From the NCBI GenBank assembly GCA_030549335.1, contig CM060198.1, positions 42,696,353 through 42,760,352 of the forward strand: DNA of 64,000 nucleotides. Reading direction: 5' to 3'. Position numbers and translations under genes: made by a program. Shown here piece after piece: positions 46,267-58,279 of the stretch. A model generated the notes under the pieces. The model worked only from the letters and a program-made list of their open reading frames with translations, did not search any database and was not told the DNA's origin. How positions within the stretch are numbered: position 1 is the stretch's first letter; the number at the start of each line of letters is the position of its first letter. The stretch is from Pontederia crassipes (lineage: Eukaryota; Streptophyta; Magnoliopsida; Commelinales; Pontederiaceae).

Positions 46267-47768
46267 ATCTTCCCCTTTTTGATGAAGACAAGCCGAGAAA
46301 CATGGAAAGCATTTGAGTTGGGAAGTAAAGGATATAAAGTCAATTTTACTCCCCCTAAAACTAAGCTTTCCTTACAATTATGGATATGCACATAAGTCTT
46401 AATTGTAAGGTAACTTTCATATAGAGGACATCTGACTTAGATTCGGTTGTCCATTTCGTAGTATAGTATACTCTCGGCTGAAATTTGGAACACCTGATTT
46501 TAAAACGGTTGTCCTATAGAACGGCTGAGTTGCAAGTCATTGTGGTCCTTAAGTTTTCAATCAAGTTCTTATCGCCCAAAACATTCCAAAATACATTGTA
46601 ACATACATCTATCAATGATTAATGGTAGGGAGCATCCAAGTATCATTCAAATCCTCAAATCAATTATTCCATCATACAACCTAAGTGATACATAGGCCCA
46701 AATACATAATCACTATAAAGAGTACTGGGGGGGGGGGGGTTCATCCACATCTTGCTTAGAATTAAAATCATTCTAAAACAGAGATGAATCATCATCAAAA
46801 CTCATGTCTAGCAATATAAACATTTAACGCATGAATCAAGGGACTACGTCATTACATGAATATCCTAGTTTGAACTCTATGAAAATTTATCATCAATGAT
46901 CATCATTTTCAGTTATAAGCAATCATCATAAAAGCATCACAGCTAGCATTCTAAGCATGGGATCCACCAAACATAAGGCAACCATCGTAAGTATGAAAAT
47001 CAATTCATAAGAACATGGTAAAGTTTCCTAAATCATGCATGCTACCCTTTTAGGATAGTAGCATCATTCTTAGTCATGATTCGTCAATTAAAACATTAAC
47101 TAACTTTCCTAAACATACTTCTATGGCCTCATGAACATAGTCTCATGATAAAGATCCCATTTAACATACCTTTTTGTTGAACCTTCTTTGTCTTGGGTTC
47201 TTCCTTATTCTTCCTAGCTTCTTCCTCTTCCTTCTCCTCCCCTTTCACTTTGTCCGCATCCACTCATCTCTTTTGTAACCTTTGGTTCATCCACAACAAG
47301 GAACACAAATGCACCAAGAGTAAAAGATGGTGGAATGAGTCAAAAGCCAAAATAGAGGAGTAGGGGAGTGAAGGTTGGAATTAAATAGGTTCTTGAGGGG
47401 TGGGATTGGTGTCCCTTCATCCAAGAGTCACCCCTGGAGGTAACTTCCGGGGTCTTTCATTTCATTCAAATATTGGAAGAAAAATGAGTGAGTTCGCACC
47501 CTTTCAATAAAAATCGTAATTTAGAGAGCGTCTATTTCTCCTAAAGGGTGCCCATCTTAATGATGTCAGCATGACATCATCTTTTAAATTCACGAGGTGT
47601 TACAATACCTATAGTAACAATTGTTTTTTGAATTAAAACATTAAAAAAGTGTCCTGATGGCCAAATTGAGCCAAGACATTTATAAATGTCATCACAAAGC
47701 TTCAAATAAAGAACTCTATGCAAATTGAGCCATCAAAGAGCACTTTGAAGTTTAGAGCACACTCTTGA
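46267..47768 (-). mobile_element. 3' internal remainder of Copia element
   Basis: It begins with the polypurine tract (ATCTTCCCCTTTTT, minus-strand purines) and continues with AT-rich DNA. Near 47165-47280, minus-strand coding-like sequence is K/E-rich ('GEEKEEEEARKNKEEPKTKK'). This matches the place of the extra 3' frame in Sirevirus-like elements, but I recognise no domain. A 13-base G run lies at 46727-46739. Confidence 0.45.
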
Positions 47769-48538
47769 TGTAACATCCCGAAAATCCACCCTAAAAGCTA
47801 GAGGGTGATCAGGGAAATTCAGTTGTGCTAGCCCGTTCACCATAACATAATAATAAATAAAATAAAGTGATTGTTGTACTTTCAATAGAAGATTATCAAT
47901 AAAAATTAAACTAATGTCATAGTACATAATGAAACATTATTCATAAACATCCAAGCATATCAGTTACCTGCACGGATCCATGGTGTAGCGTTTCTCAGTT
48001 AGAGTATGTAAAGGTCATGCAATGAAATGCATCCTAAATAGGTTACTACATGACATTTATAACAGTTTATGTGCATGAAATAAACATGCATGAATGCCAG
48101 TCATAATCATATAATCTAAATGTTATACAGTCATTATGTATCAGTATCAGTAATATAAGTTGACATGTAAATATTATTATCAGTTTATCGAGTGACTAGC
48201 ACTTGTCATTACCTTACCTCGGTAATCTCTTCAGGGTTGCTTTATAACCCGTTGAATCCTACTTTTGTGGTCATCAGTCTTTTTAGTCAGTTCAGTAATA
48301 GTTTTGATCTTAACAAAAATTGAAGAATCATGTGGTTGCCCTCACAATAGACTAGCTTGGCCTCAGAGCCAAGGCTCCCATCACCCGAAGGTGACTAGGA
48401 ATAGACATACACAGTTATTCCTTTAGAAAATGCTAACTCTAAGGTGCAGACACAATAATTACTTGAAGAAAATTCTAACACATATGGAGCAGGGCATAGT
48501 ATTTTCTATAATAGTATTTCCTACCATCCAGTTGAGAG

Positions 48539-49533
48539 TGTAGGATCAAAAGCACCAAGAGGGAGGGGGGGGGGGTGAATTGGTTTATAAAAAATCTTCT
48601 CAAAAATTCACTTTCGGAAAAATCAACAAAAACGTTCACAAGCAAATATAGATAAGGCGTAAATGAAAGATAAAGAACAAACGTAAGGAGACACAATATG
48701 ATGACGAGGTTCGGCCTTAATTCTTTGGTCTACGTCCCCGCTCCGACTTCTCGACCTCGAGACCGCCAGAGATTCACTATCTTTCTCTTTTCTTGTAGGG
48801 AGAGAACAATCCTCTTTTACACAATCATGCCTTCTTCTTCACTGAAGAGGCAAGGCACACCTCTTATACAAGGAGCTCTCAATCTTACTAGATCAGAAAG
48901 TAAATGTTCCCTCTAACTCTTTTCTTTTACAAAATATTTCTCACACTCAAGGCTAAGAAAAGAAAAGGGAAGAAACTTGCAATTTTATGCTCAAAAACTT
49001 AAGAGGAGCTCTAGGATGTTCTTGCTTGCTTGGATGATTTTCCTTCAAGCTTTGGCACTCCTTTTATAGGCTCCTAGAGGTGAGAATACGTTCAAAAGGT
49101 CTCCCATAAATTTCTCCTCAAAATACTAGCCATTATTGTTCATTTGACTGAGAGGTCGGTTGACTGCTGGGATGGGCCGGTTGACCGGTCTATGTGACCG
49201 TTGTCTCATTTTCTTGTTTTGATGCTTGTCCAGTCGACCAGTCCTTTGACCGATACATCGATCGGTAATGTCTTGACGTCGACTAGTATAATTATTGTCG
49301 ACCGGTATATCAACCGGTATAGTCTCGATGTCGACCAGTATAATTTCATTTTTTATTCCACTGAATATCGATGCTTATGGTCGGTCGACCTGTGGGTCGA
49401 CCGGTCGTGTCTGAAATTTTTTCTCACGATTTTAATTTGTCGATTTCTTATGCGAATGTTATCATCACTTGAGCATAGATTAATAACTTTTATGTCCATT
49501 TAATTTGTTATCATCAAAACATAGGATTCAACA
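48539..49533 (-). repeat. 3' LTR of Sirevirus-like element
   Basis: 995 bases, closely matching 59341-60365. It contains CGACCGGT-word arrays (about 49145-49410) and a G-run just inside its right end as read on the element strand. Frames at 48698 and 49201 are shadows repeated in the other LTR. Confidence 0.9.
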
Positions 49534-49549
49534 ATCTCCCCCTTTTTGA
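49534..49549 (-). other. Polypurine tract
   Basis: On the minus strand AAAAAGGGGGAGATT directly precedes the 3' LTR, which begins TGTTGAATC. This is a standard plus-strand primer. Confidence 0.85.
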
Positions 49550-49979
49550 TAATGGCAAATTAATTGGATGATAAGGAGAAAGAGAAAGAAAGAAAATGAA
49601 AATGTAAGTTTAGATAGAAAGTAGTGAACAAGCTCCCCTACATTTATGCATACTTCACATTTTCTTCTCCTAAATAGGTGGCATTTATATTTTCATAATT
49701 CCTTGGGACAATATGAACATATGGCGAGATATGAAATCAAAAATGAAATCAAAAGGCATTTCATCATGAAGAAAAAGTCATTACATTACATTCATAGTTA
49801 ATAATACATCATGTGTTCATGCACTAACAAATGTGACTATAGTCACTACAAAATGGTGCACGAAACAAATGTAAACAACATAAGACACATAACATCACAA
49901 AGTCATCATAGCATCACAACATCGTCCTAATCTTCTCCCCCTTTTAACATCATCAAAGAGGAAGACAACTCAACTACTC

Positions 49980-50633
49980 CTCATCGGGACTATCATCCTC
50001 ACGAGCTACAGGCGGAATAAATTCCTGCGAGGCATAGTAGGCCTGTAGCTTCCCAACAAGATAGCGGGAGTCACGCTCCATTCATCGAACACGTCGATCC
50101 ATCTGAGTCACACGATGGTCTATGGCAGCCACCTGCTGTGAAAGAGCTGTGAAATCATATGTGCCATAGGAATCAGAGATAGCATGCTGGGAAGGTCCAA
50201 TATGCTCAGCGGGCGCCAAAGGTGGAGGGAAGCTGGGGCCAGCCTCCGGTGCGTCCTGAGTGTCCATCGGCGCTGGCTCTCCATCCGTAACATCATCTCT
50301 ATCGTCAGAATCCATCGATGCCTGCCCACTAAACTTAAGAGCTTTCCGGTGCAAAGTCCCTGAACTAATGACGTCAGTGGGGCGAGGTCGAATGTACTCC
50401 TCATCTGCAGGGATCTCGACACCACTATGGAGTAAAATCTTCATGATCCAGGCACCAAAATATAAGTGGTACCGACCATGAGCAGCAGAGGAGATCTTCT
50501 GAAAGGTGTAGTCCATGTGATAGAAGACATAATGGCCAAAATGAAGAAATGAGGCATCACGAATGCAGAGACAGTGAAGAAAGAAGAGATCAAAATGAGT
50601 GACCTCTATATAGTGATCGGCGCGAGGAGTGAT
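49980..50633 (-). pseudogene. Sirevirus-like extra 3' frame, distal part
   Basis: The longest frame, 50516-50082, has 144 codons: 'HGRYHLYFGAWIMKILLHSG' followed by an acidic, proline-rich part ('PAPMDTQDAPEAGPSFPPP') and a helical end ('ALSQQVAAIDHRVTQMDRRV'). The first line resembles the putative plant transposon protein domain (Transposase_32) often found downstream of pol in plant Copia elements. That is a tentative match. The upstream part lies beyond a 3-kb LTR inserted at 50634. It acts in no known pathway here. Confidence 0.5.
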
Positions 50634-53600
50634 TGTAATATCCCTAACTTAAACATGTATGATTAGAATGTTATATTATGTTATTGATATGTGTTATGAA
50701 GCTCATGTTAAGACATAAGCTTCAATGATAATTATTGGAGTCCGAAAAGTGATGGAATATGTTTAAGGCATGAAAAGGTGATTTTCGGAAAAGTAAAAAT
50801 TTGGAAAATTAAACTCCCGATAATTGTTCCTATATATGAAAGGATTCTAAAAGTGATATTTAAGGATTTTTAGGAGGTGTATGAGTTAGGTAAAACGTAG
50901 ACACAAAATCGAAAAATTTGTGAAATCACGATTTTTGTTCTTCGGACAAAAATTTAGATTTTGATTCCTTAGTTATTTATTTTTCTAAATATTTTATTTG
51001 AATTCAAATGGGGGGTAGTTCCTTATTTACATGTAATGTCTTAAGTAAATGAAAAATGCAAAAGCCATTTACTTGAATGCCATGACATGTGAATAAGCCA
51101 TATTACAAGGGTATTTTCCGAAAAATGGTTTCCACCAGCTGAAGTCGGTTCCCCTTCCTTTGAACACTTATCCTTTCACCTTTTACTACCTTCTTCTGCC
51201 CTATTCACCACCCTTGGCCGAATTGCCAAGGTAGAAGAAAAGATGCTACATGGTTGAAGGAAATTAGAAAAAAAAAGAGAAGGGGCAACTAGGGTTTTAG
51301 ATTTTGGTAAGTTCCTACTTCATTTTCTTTGGATTTTAATTACATAATTCTTAATTAAGGTGACTCTAAACCTTTCTCATCCATTTATTTTCGGATTTTA
51401 CTTGGACATGGGACAAAACTCATGTTGTTCATGGGTAAGATTAACCCTAGCCATGTTCAATTGATTCACGAATATTTAGCTACATAATTCAATAACTTCG
51501 AGTGATCCAAAAATTATGAAATTTATTCTGATTGATCCTATATGAGTCTACTTTCATTGAGCTTTAGAATCAAGTTAATATGATTTCTGTAGATAAAGTT
51601 ATGCTCTTATATTTAAGGTACTATCACTCTGTCCGCCGAAATTGCTACCCGAACTTGTAAATTATCTATTAAATTCAATATGTCATGGAATTATTTGATA
51701 ATTTAGGGTGTTATAGATATTAATGTTAGGTTACATTGGTTGGAATTACTAGAAAATGATATGTGTAGCGAAAGTTATAAATATTTTACCGAGCCTTACT
51801 CAGTCTGTCAGAATGGAGCTTAGGGTAGATTATGCTAGTATTGGTTATATTTATTGTGCTCAGTACAATTAGACATAAATTCAAGTAATTTTATGAGTTG
51901 CACCTTAGGATGTCTACTATTTCAGAAAATTGAAAGAACTAGAACAGGGAAGATTTATTATTTTATATAAATCATAAAAGTAAGGTTACTCAATTTGTCA
52001 GGACATAGAAATAACATAAAAGGTAGGCTGAATGTTAATTCTCATGAGAGCAAACCATAATGAAGTAGGAAATGAAACTTTTACAAAATACTGTCTTTGT
52101 AATATGAGAGTAAAGAAAATTGGAATGATGTCATTTGGGTATGTATATAAGAAGATATGGATCTTTCTTAGCTATGTGTGCAATCTGTTATATTATTAGG
52201 TCAATCCTTATGTTTAATAGTTACTTAAGTTATAAGAGTAAATACTTAAGGTTCATATACCTAAGCAATTAATTATGTTTCATGTGTGATAGAATTGTGT
52301 TCAGATCATAGTAGTAATGTGTTTCTTACTAATATTGTTATAGGAGTAGAAGAATAAAGTAGTGAACAAGGAAAGGAAAACATTTTGGTAGCCCTTATAG
52401 GTAAGTTGATTTCTCCTACTCTATGTTTTCACCTCTTTTGAATTCGGTGTGACATCGATTATTATATGTATTGAATATGTTTTATAATGCTATGAATTGA
52501 TTTCGAGAAATGCAATTATGGGAAGTATATGTGATATGATATGAATGGATTGCGATGAGTGCAATCTTGTTCATTTTGAAATGGTGTTGGATATGATTCA
52601 TCTTCTGATAGTCAGGAGATATTTGTTATGTAATGAATCATGCATCGACATCCATTTGCATTTGAATATATAATGGTTGGAGCTAAATGCTACATCGCTG
52701 ATCACGATGGGAGCCACCTCTAGAGTCCAATCCATCATTTTGTTCCCTAGTAATGGGATGAGATAGGCTGGAGCTAAGTGCCATGCGAAGCTAAGTGCCA
52801 CATCATGAGTAGTCGCGATGGGGGCCACCTCTAGAATCCGTAGGGGCCACCTCTAGAGTCCACCTATCGATTTATGATTTATTCCCCGAAAGGGATGAGG
52901 TAGAATGGAGCTAAGTGCTACATCGCTGATCACGATGGGAGCCACCTCTAGAGTCCACCTACCGACCACTGGCCAGTTGGTGATCCGTGCATACATATGA
53001 GAGTGTGGCATTGCATACACATGTTTGATATGTTTAAGTGACAATGAATGTAAATTGAGTGCAATGCTTTTGATTGGGATGTTATATATATATATAGTAA
53101 ATGTATGAAGATATTGACTTTGATATTATGATTAATGCATGTATATTTATGTCTCCTCGAATTTATTAGATGGTAACACATAGCTTATGAGTTATCAGCT
53201 TACTGAGCTATTATTTGCTCACAGTGTTGTTGTACACTTTTTCAGATCAGTAGATATTTTGGGAGCGCGAAAGATAACCTTAGCAGGGTGTGGATCCTTT
53301 TTGCTGCTAAGGTATTGAGAAGTCATGTGCCCCACCGCCCGTGTTAGATAGAAGACTTGCAGCTCTCATATTCCTCTATTGGGATATGGAGAGAGTTTGA
53401 TATGTGCTATGTATGAGAAGTAATTTTGTATCTTGTAAAATGTAAATCTTTTATGACTATATGGTGGTGTAAACCCTAGGGTTGTTACATGCTCTGAATG
53501 ATCAATATAAACTGCGTGGTTTGCTTATATGTGTTATTATTTTCTTGTATTATCTAGAGGAGTTATGCGTAATATTTTTCAAAAAAAATGATATTTGATC

Positions 53601-53657
53601 GTCCGTAATGAGTCACGAACTCTGATTTAAATCACCGTTTAAATCAGGGTCGTGACA
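50634..53657. mobile_element. Solo LTR nested in the Copia element
   Basis: Starts TGTAATATCCC, ends GGGTCGTGACA, 3024 bases. It is flanked by the perfect duplication GTGAT (50629-50633 and 53658-53662). There is no primer site, coding frame or internal LTR copy, so it is a solo LTR, most likely Gypsy by its long TGTAA-type end. It is the innermost of three nested insertions. Frames at 52598-53181 on the minus strand only reflect its internal repeats. Confidence 0.9.
52674..52975 (+). repeat. Tandem units in solo LTR
   Basis: Three full and one partial unit of 'ggagctaagtgctacatc...cacgatgggagccacctctagagtcca', at about 52677, 52770 and 52908, with a short extra 'ggggccacctctagagtcc' at 52843. 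Confidence 0.85.
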
Positions 53658-54170
53658 GTGATCATACGATTAAGAATGTGATGAGCCATTTTCATGATTG
53701 GATGAAGATGTCGATAGGCCGTTTCGATGGTATACTGGATGTCTTGTCCAGCAAAAACTATACGAACGGTGAGAGAGGAGAGGGAGAGAGATGACTATCG
53801 AGATGAGAAGACAGTCGGTGATGGGGAGAGAGAAATAGGGCAACTGGAATAGGAAGACGGTCGAGACAAGAGGCGACCGGCGGAGGTGGTGGTCGAGAGG
53901 CGGAGGCGGCCGGTTGCTGGACTCGAAGAAAGAGGGTCCGAGGAGAAGCGGCCGGCGGAGGTGGCGGTCGAGACAGAGGAGGCGTTCGGCCGGCGGAGGC
54001 GGCCGATTGCTGGAGTCGATGGCAGCTGCAGGGTTCGCTGGAGGATGGCTAGCCGGAGTTTGGTCGGTGGTTGTCGAAGGAGGAGGGTTCGCAGGGGCAG
54101 CGGTCGCGTGGAAGGAAAATTTGGTCGATCGACTTGAGCGGTCGATTTCTTATATGTCGCGATTTTCACA
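53658..54170 (-). pseudogene. Sirevirus-like extra 3' frame, proximal GC-rich part
   Basis: The 124-codon frame 54169-53795 is rich in S, T, P, R and L. It carries two copies of a line of the form 'SPATGRLRLSTTTSAGRL' and 'TPAIGRLRRPNASSVSTATSAGR', caused by a DNA repeat of about 97 bases. No domain is recognised. Reading on, it should have joined the frame now beyond the solo LTR, since the target duplication at 53658 equals the one at 50629. Confidence 0.4.
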
Positions 54171-54400
54171 TATACCGGTCGACCGATCCCGCCCAGCAGT
54201 CGACCGGACAGTTCTTTTCCAAATAAATGATCTAGCGGTCGATCGATGTCAGCCGGACACAGTCATATACCGGTCGACCGGTTGTATAATATCTGTCGAC
54301 CGATTGTTGTCATTGCGCATTTGAACTTTTACAACGTTCGATCGGTCCTTCCAGTCGATCGACCGATCCTTCCAATAGATCGACCGATTCCTATATTTTT
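54165..54400. repeat. CGACCGGT-word array, internal copy
   Basis: At least nine words of the form 'tcgaccggt', 'tcgatcgacc' or 'ggtcgaccg' in 235 bases. The same word array marks the LTRs at 32700-33060, 35655-35900, 40185-40385, 49145-49410 and 59950-60230, but here it lies between RNase H and the 3' frame. Confidence 0.85.
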
Positions 54401-54619
54401 CAAACTTTGAACCATTTAAAATAATTTAAAATCACAAAAATCATATTCTAGAGATATCATACAAATATAAGTGTTGTGCAACACTTTTAATGTTCAATTC
54501 ATGTCAAAAGTGATATCGTATAACCAAGTCACTTTTACTTTGAGTTGATATGCAATCAAGAGTTAATCATTCCTAATTACCTTCTAAGCATGCAAAATCG
54601 TTCTTCACTTAGGGGTTTT

Positions 54620-55100
54620 GTAAATATGTCTGCAAGTTAAACTTCGGTGGACACATGTTCAATGGCAATGTTCTTAAGGGACACATGTTATCTAATGAAA
54701 TCATACCGTAAGTCAATGTGTTTAGTCCTAGAGTGTTGAATTGGATTTTTGGTTATTTCTATAGCATTTGTGTTATCGCACTTCATGGGTACATTTGAAT
54801 AATTTACACCATAATCAAGCAATTATTGTTTTACCCATAGTATTTGTGTACAACAACTACCGGCGGCTATATATTCGACCTCGACGGTAGAAAGTGCGAT
54901 GGAGTTTTATTTCTTGCTAGCCCATGAAATGAGAGAACTACCAAGAAAACAACACATCCCACTAGTGCTTTTTCTATCAACTTTACACTCGGAAAAATCT
55001 GCATCGGTGTAGGCATGAAATTCAAATGGGGAATTTCTATCATACCAAATGCCTAATTCACTTGTATGCTTTAAATAGTGCATTATTCTTTTTACAACGA
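54620..55100 (-). pseudogene. Copia RNase H, broken
   Basis: Minus-strand relic: 'DRKSTSGMCCFLG' and 'LISWASKK' near 54930, then 'LSTVEVEYIAAGSC' near 54875 (usually LSTAEAEYIAA) and an 'HSRTKHIDLRYDFIR' line near 54710. Stops interrupt it, for example after WASKK. RNase H removes RNA from the RNA/DNA hybrid during reverse transcription. Confidence 0.75.
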
Positions 55101-55960
55101 TTAATTGCGATTCTTTGGGGGCGGATTAAACCTAGCACATAAACACACACTAAACATTATGTCTGGCCTAGATGTCGTCAAATAGAGCAAACTACCAATC
55201 ATACCTCTGTACATTTTTTGATCAATGGACTTGCCTTTTTCATCTTTATCTAATTTTGTAGTAGTGCTCATAGGAGTTGTGCTCAGCTTGCATTCATTCA
55301 TCCCGAATCTTTTGAGTAGTTCCCTTGTATATTTTTCTTGATTGAGAAAAATGCCTTCCTTGGATTGTTTTACTTGTAGGCCTAGAAAGAAAGTGAGCTC
55401 TCCTACAAGACTCATTTCAAATTCTTGTGGCATAAGAGTTTCAAACTCTTTGCATAGGCATTCATTAGTGGCACCATAAATGATATCATCAACATAAATG
55501 TGAACTATTAAAATATCATTTTTAAATTGTTTTAAAAACAATATGGTGTCAACTTTCCCTTTTTGAAAATCATTTTCAATTAAAAACGAACTCAATCTTT
55601 CATACCAAGCTTGAGGGGCTTGTTTGAATTCATAAAGAGCTTTTGAGAGTTTAAATACATGATGTGGAAAATCTGGATTTTCACTACCTTGAGGTTATTC
55701 AACATAAACTTTCTCATTTATAAAACCATTCAAGAAAGCTGATTTAACATCCATTTGAAAAAGTTTAAAACCTTTATAGCATGCAAAAGCCAAATGCATT
55801 CGAATTGCCTCAAGTCTAGCAACAGGAGCAAAAGTCAATCCCTTCAATTTGTGAGTAACCCTTGGCACTAATCTAGCCTTGTTCCTCACAATGACACCAT
55901 TTTCATCTAACTTATTTTGGAAGACCCATTTGGTTCCAACGATAGGATGGTCCTTGGGTC
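55101..55960 (-). pseudogene. Copia reverse transcriptase, broken
   Basis: Two main frames. 55889-55695 has 'FAPVARLEAIRMHLAFA' and 'FQMDVKSAFLNG', containing the first catalytic aspartate. 55595-55101 has the catalytic Y-V-D-D ('IYVDDIIYGA') near 55490, then 'FFLGLQVKQ', 'YTRELLKRFGM' and 'GSLLYLT.SRPDI'. Between them at least one stop and one frame change occur, near 55600-55695. The order and motifs are those of Ty1/Copia. Confidence 0.85.
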
Positions 55961-55973
55961 TTTCTACAAGTTT

Positions 55974-56384
55974 TCATACTTGATTTCTTTCAAAATTATT
56001 TAATTCCTCATGCATTGCATTTATCCAATTTGGATCTTCAAGTGCTTCATCTATATTATTGGGCTCAAAATTTGCAAGGAAAGCCGAAAAAGTACATAAA
56101 TTTTTTAAAGAATTTTTAGTTTTTATGCCTTCATTTATATTACCTATAACTTGATCAAGTGGGTGTGATGAGGCATGTCTCCAATTTCTTGTGATGATTT
56201 GATTCTCTTCTCTTTGAGGTACTTCCATTTCTTCCACCTTTGGGGTGTAAGCTTTTGCTTCCTCTATGTCTACAACTTCAAGTTTTCTTTGTACTTCAAC
56301 TATTTCTTCATCATCATCATGTGCTTGTTTGCTAAAAAAAATCATTAGTTTCATTAAATTTAACATTAATAGACTCCTCAACAA
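55974..56384 (-). pseudogene. Linker between integrase and RT
   Basis: 136 codons, acidic, with 'HDDDEEIVEVQRKLEVVDIE', then 'ASSHPLDQVIGNINEGIKT' and 'EALEDPNWINAMHEELNNFE'. The latter two are conserved lines just before the Copia reverse transcriptase. It is still open. Confidence 0.75.
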
Positions 56385-57015
56385 CTAATACACTCTATAG
56401 GCTTTACTTGTACTAGAATAACCAAGAAAAATACCATTATCACATTTATCATCAAATTTGCTTAGTTTATCTTTGATATTCAAAATATAACATTTACATC
56501 CAAAAACTTTAAAATAGGAGATATTTGGTTTCTTACCAAATAGAATTTGAAAATATGTTTTCTTTTCAAGAGGTCTAAGTAGAATTCTATTGAGAACATA
56601 GCATGATGTGTTTACGGCTTCCGTCCAAAAATATTTTGGTAACTTTCTTTCACTTAAAATTGTTCTAGCCATTTATTGTATAGTTCTATTTTTTTCTTTC
56701 TACTACTCCATTTTGTTGAGGTGTTCTAGGAGTGGAAAAATTATGGGTAATTCCATTTTCTTCGCAAAATAATTCAAATTTATGATTTTCAAATTTTCCT
56801 CCATGGTCACTTCTAATTTTTGAAATCTTTTGTTCAAATTCATTTTGAGCTCTTTTTGCAAATTTGGAAAACATGTTTAGCGTTTCATCTTTACTAGCAA
56901 GAAAAATTGTCCAAGTGAAATGGGAGAAATCATTAACAATTACAAATACATATCTTTTTTCTTCTAAGCTTGTCACATCAATAGGTCCAAACAAGTCAAG
57001 ATGTAAAAGTTCCAA
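56385..57015 (-). pseudogene. Copia integrase core and C-terminus
   Basis: Frame 57015-56686 holds the DDE core: 'LLHLDLFGPI' (first D), 'IRSDHGGKFEN' (second D), and 'TPRTPQQNGVVERKK' (catalytic E in VVER). Frame 56672-56385 continues with 'WTEAVNTSCYVLNR', 'GKKPNISYFKVFGCKCYI' and 'DKCDNGIFLGYS', the usual integrase C-terminal part. A frame break lies between them at about 56680. Integrase inserts the cDNA into the genome. Confidence 0.85.
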
Positions 57016-57063
57016 AGCCCTATGTGTACTAATAACTCCTTTTAATTTAAAAGAACTTTTGGT

Positions 57064-57429
57064 TTATTTACCTTTTAGACATGAATCACAAACATTATTT
57101 TTCTCAAATTTGATCTTAGGAAAGCCTCTAACCAATTCATGAGTTGAAAGTTTATTTAGCAATTTATAATTTGCATGTCCTAATCTTCTATGCCACAAGT
57201 TTATGTCATCATGCATGACACTAAGATATTTTTCATTTTTCAAGTTATCAAAATCAATTTTATATACATTGTTGTACCTAAAACCCATGTGTAAAACTTT
57301 GTTGTTTTCATCTAGTATCAAACATTTGTCCTTTTCAAATTTGACTAAATAATTTTTATCGCATAGTTGACTTATGCTAATTAGATTATGTTTTAAATCT
57401 TCAACAAGCCAAACATTTTCTAAATACAC
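57064..57429 (-). pseudogene. GAG pre-integrase zinc domain
   Basis: 121 codons, including 'LISISQLCD', 'LWHRRLGHANYKLLNKLS' and 'CDSCLKGK', the H-x4-H and C-x2-C of the integrase N-terminal zinc finger. It is open but ends in a stop before the core. Confidence 0.8.
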
Positions 57430-57529
57430 TTTGTCATCTTACCAATATTACATATACCAATTACTCTTCCTTTGCTATTGTCTCCAAAAGTGACTTTTCC
57501 TCCATTTTTCTTTTTCAAATTGATGAAAT

Positions 57530-57600
57530 TTGAGGCATCACCGGTCATATGTCTTGAACATCCACTATCCAAATACCATTTACCTTCATTGTACTTTGAA
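57530..57600 (-). pseudogene. Aspartic protease active site
   Basis: A minus-strand line reads WYLDSGCSRHMTGD, the D-S-G active-site motif of Copia proteases. Flanking frames are broken. The enzyme processes the gag-pol polyprotein. Confidence 0.75.
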
Positions 57601-57947
57601 GCTTCCTACAAGAAAGAAATTAGGAGTTTCATCTTTTTGGTACCTAAACTTGCTTGGGTCCATCTTGGTTAGTCATGGTCCTTTTCGGGACCCAAATTTT
57701 CTTCATTCCTTTACTTATTCCTTTCCTAATTCTGCAATCATAAGAATAATGCCCTTCATATCCACAATGAAAACAAATAATATGTGATCTTGTGTAATCA
57801 TGCGATGCTTTAATAAATAAAATTCTTTTGTCATTCTTCTTTTCAAAAGAGGTGAAACCAAGTTCCTTTTTGTTTGAAGATATTCTAGATCCATAAGCAT
57901 GGCATCTAATATTTTACTTCCATTTGAGAATTTTTCAAGTTTAATTT

Positions 57948-58271
57948 TCAATTTATTAATTCTTTGTTCAAGCATGCACTTTTTACAATTTGTCTTTTAC
58001 ATAATGATTTTAGTGCACTATTTTCCGTTTTCAATTCTTCAATTGAGAATTCCAAGCTAGAGTTTTCTTCATTCAATATATCACACTTTTCACATGCTTT
58101 AACATTCTTAATTTTCTTTTGCAAATTTTCAAGCTCTATTTTTATCTCATCGTATTTCTTTTTTAGGCATCCATATTTATTAATTAGAAATCTAAACTCC
58201 TTATGCACATTGAAAGATTCACTATCACTAGAGTTAGAGGAGTTAGATGATACATCATGGCTATTAGCCAT
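57948..58271 (-). pseudogene. Coiled-coil segment after gag
   Basis: 107 codons: a serine/asparagine-rich start, then heptad-type helices ('KKKYDEIKIELENLQKK', 'ENSSLEFSIEELKTEN'). The corresponding piece of the deleted element is at 33569-33961. It is separated from gag by a stop near 58275. Confidence 0.7.
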
Positions 58272-58279
58272 TAGACATA

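Noticed and set aside
50634..53657. Complete small retrotransposon
   Set aside because: No repeated ends inside, no primer site and no coding frame. A solo LTR fits better.
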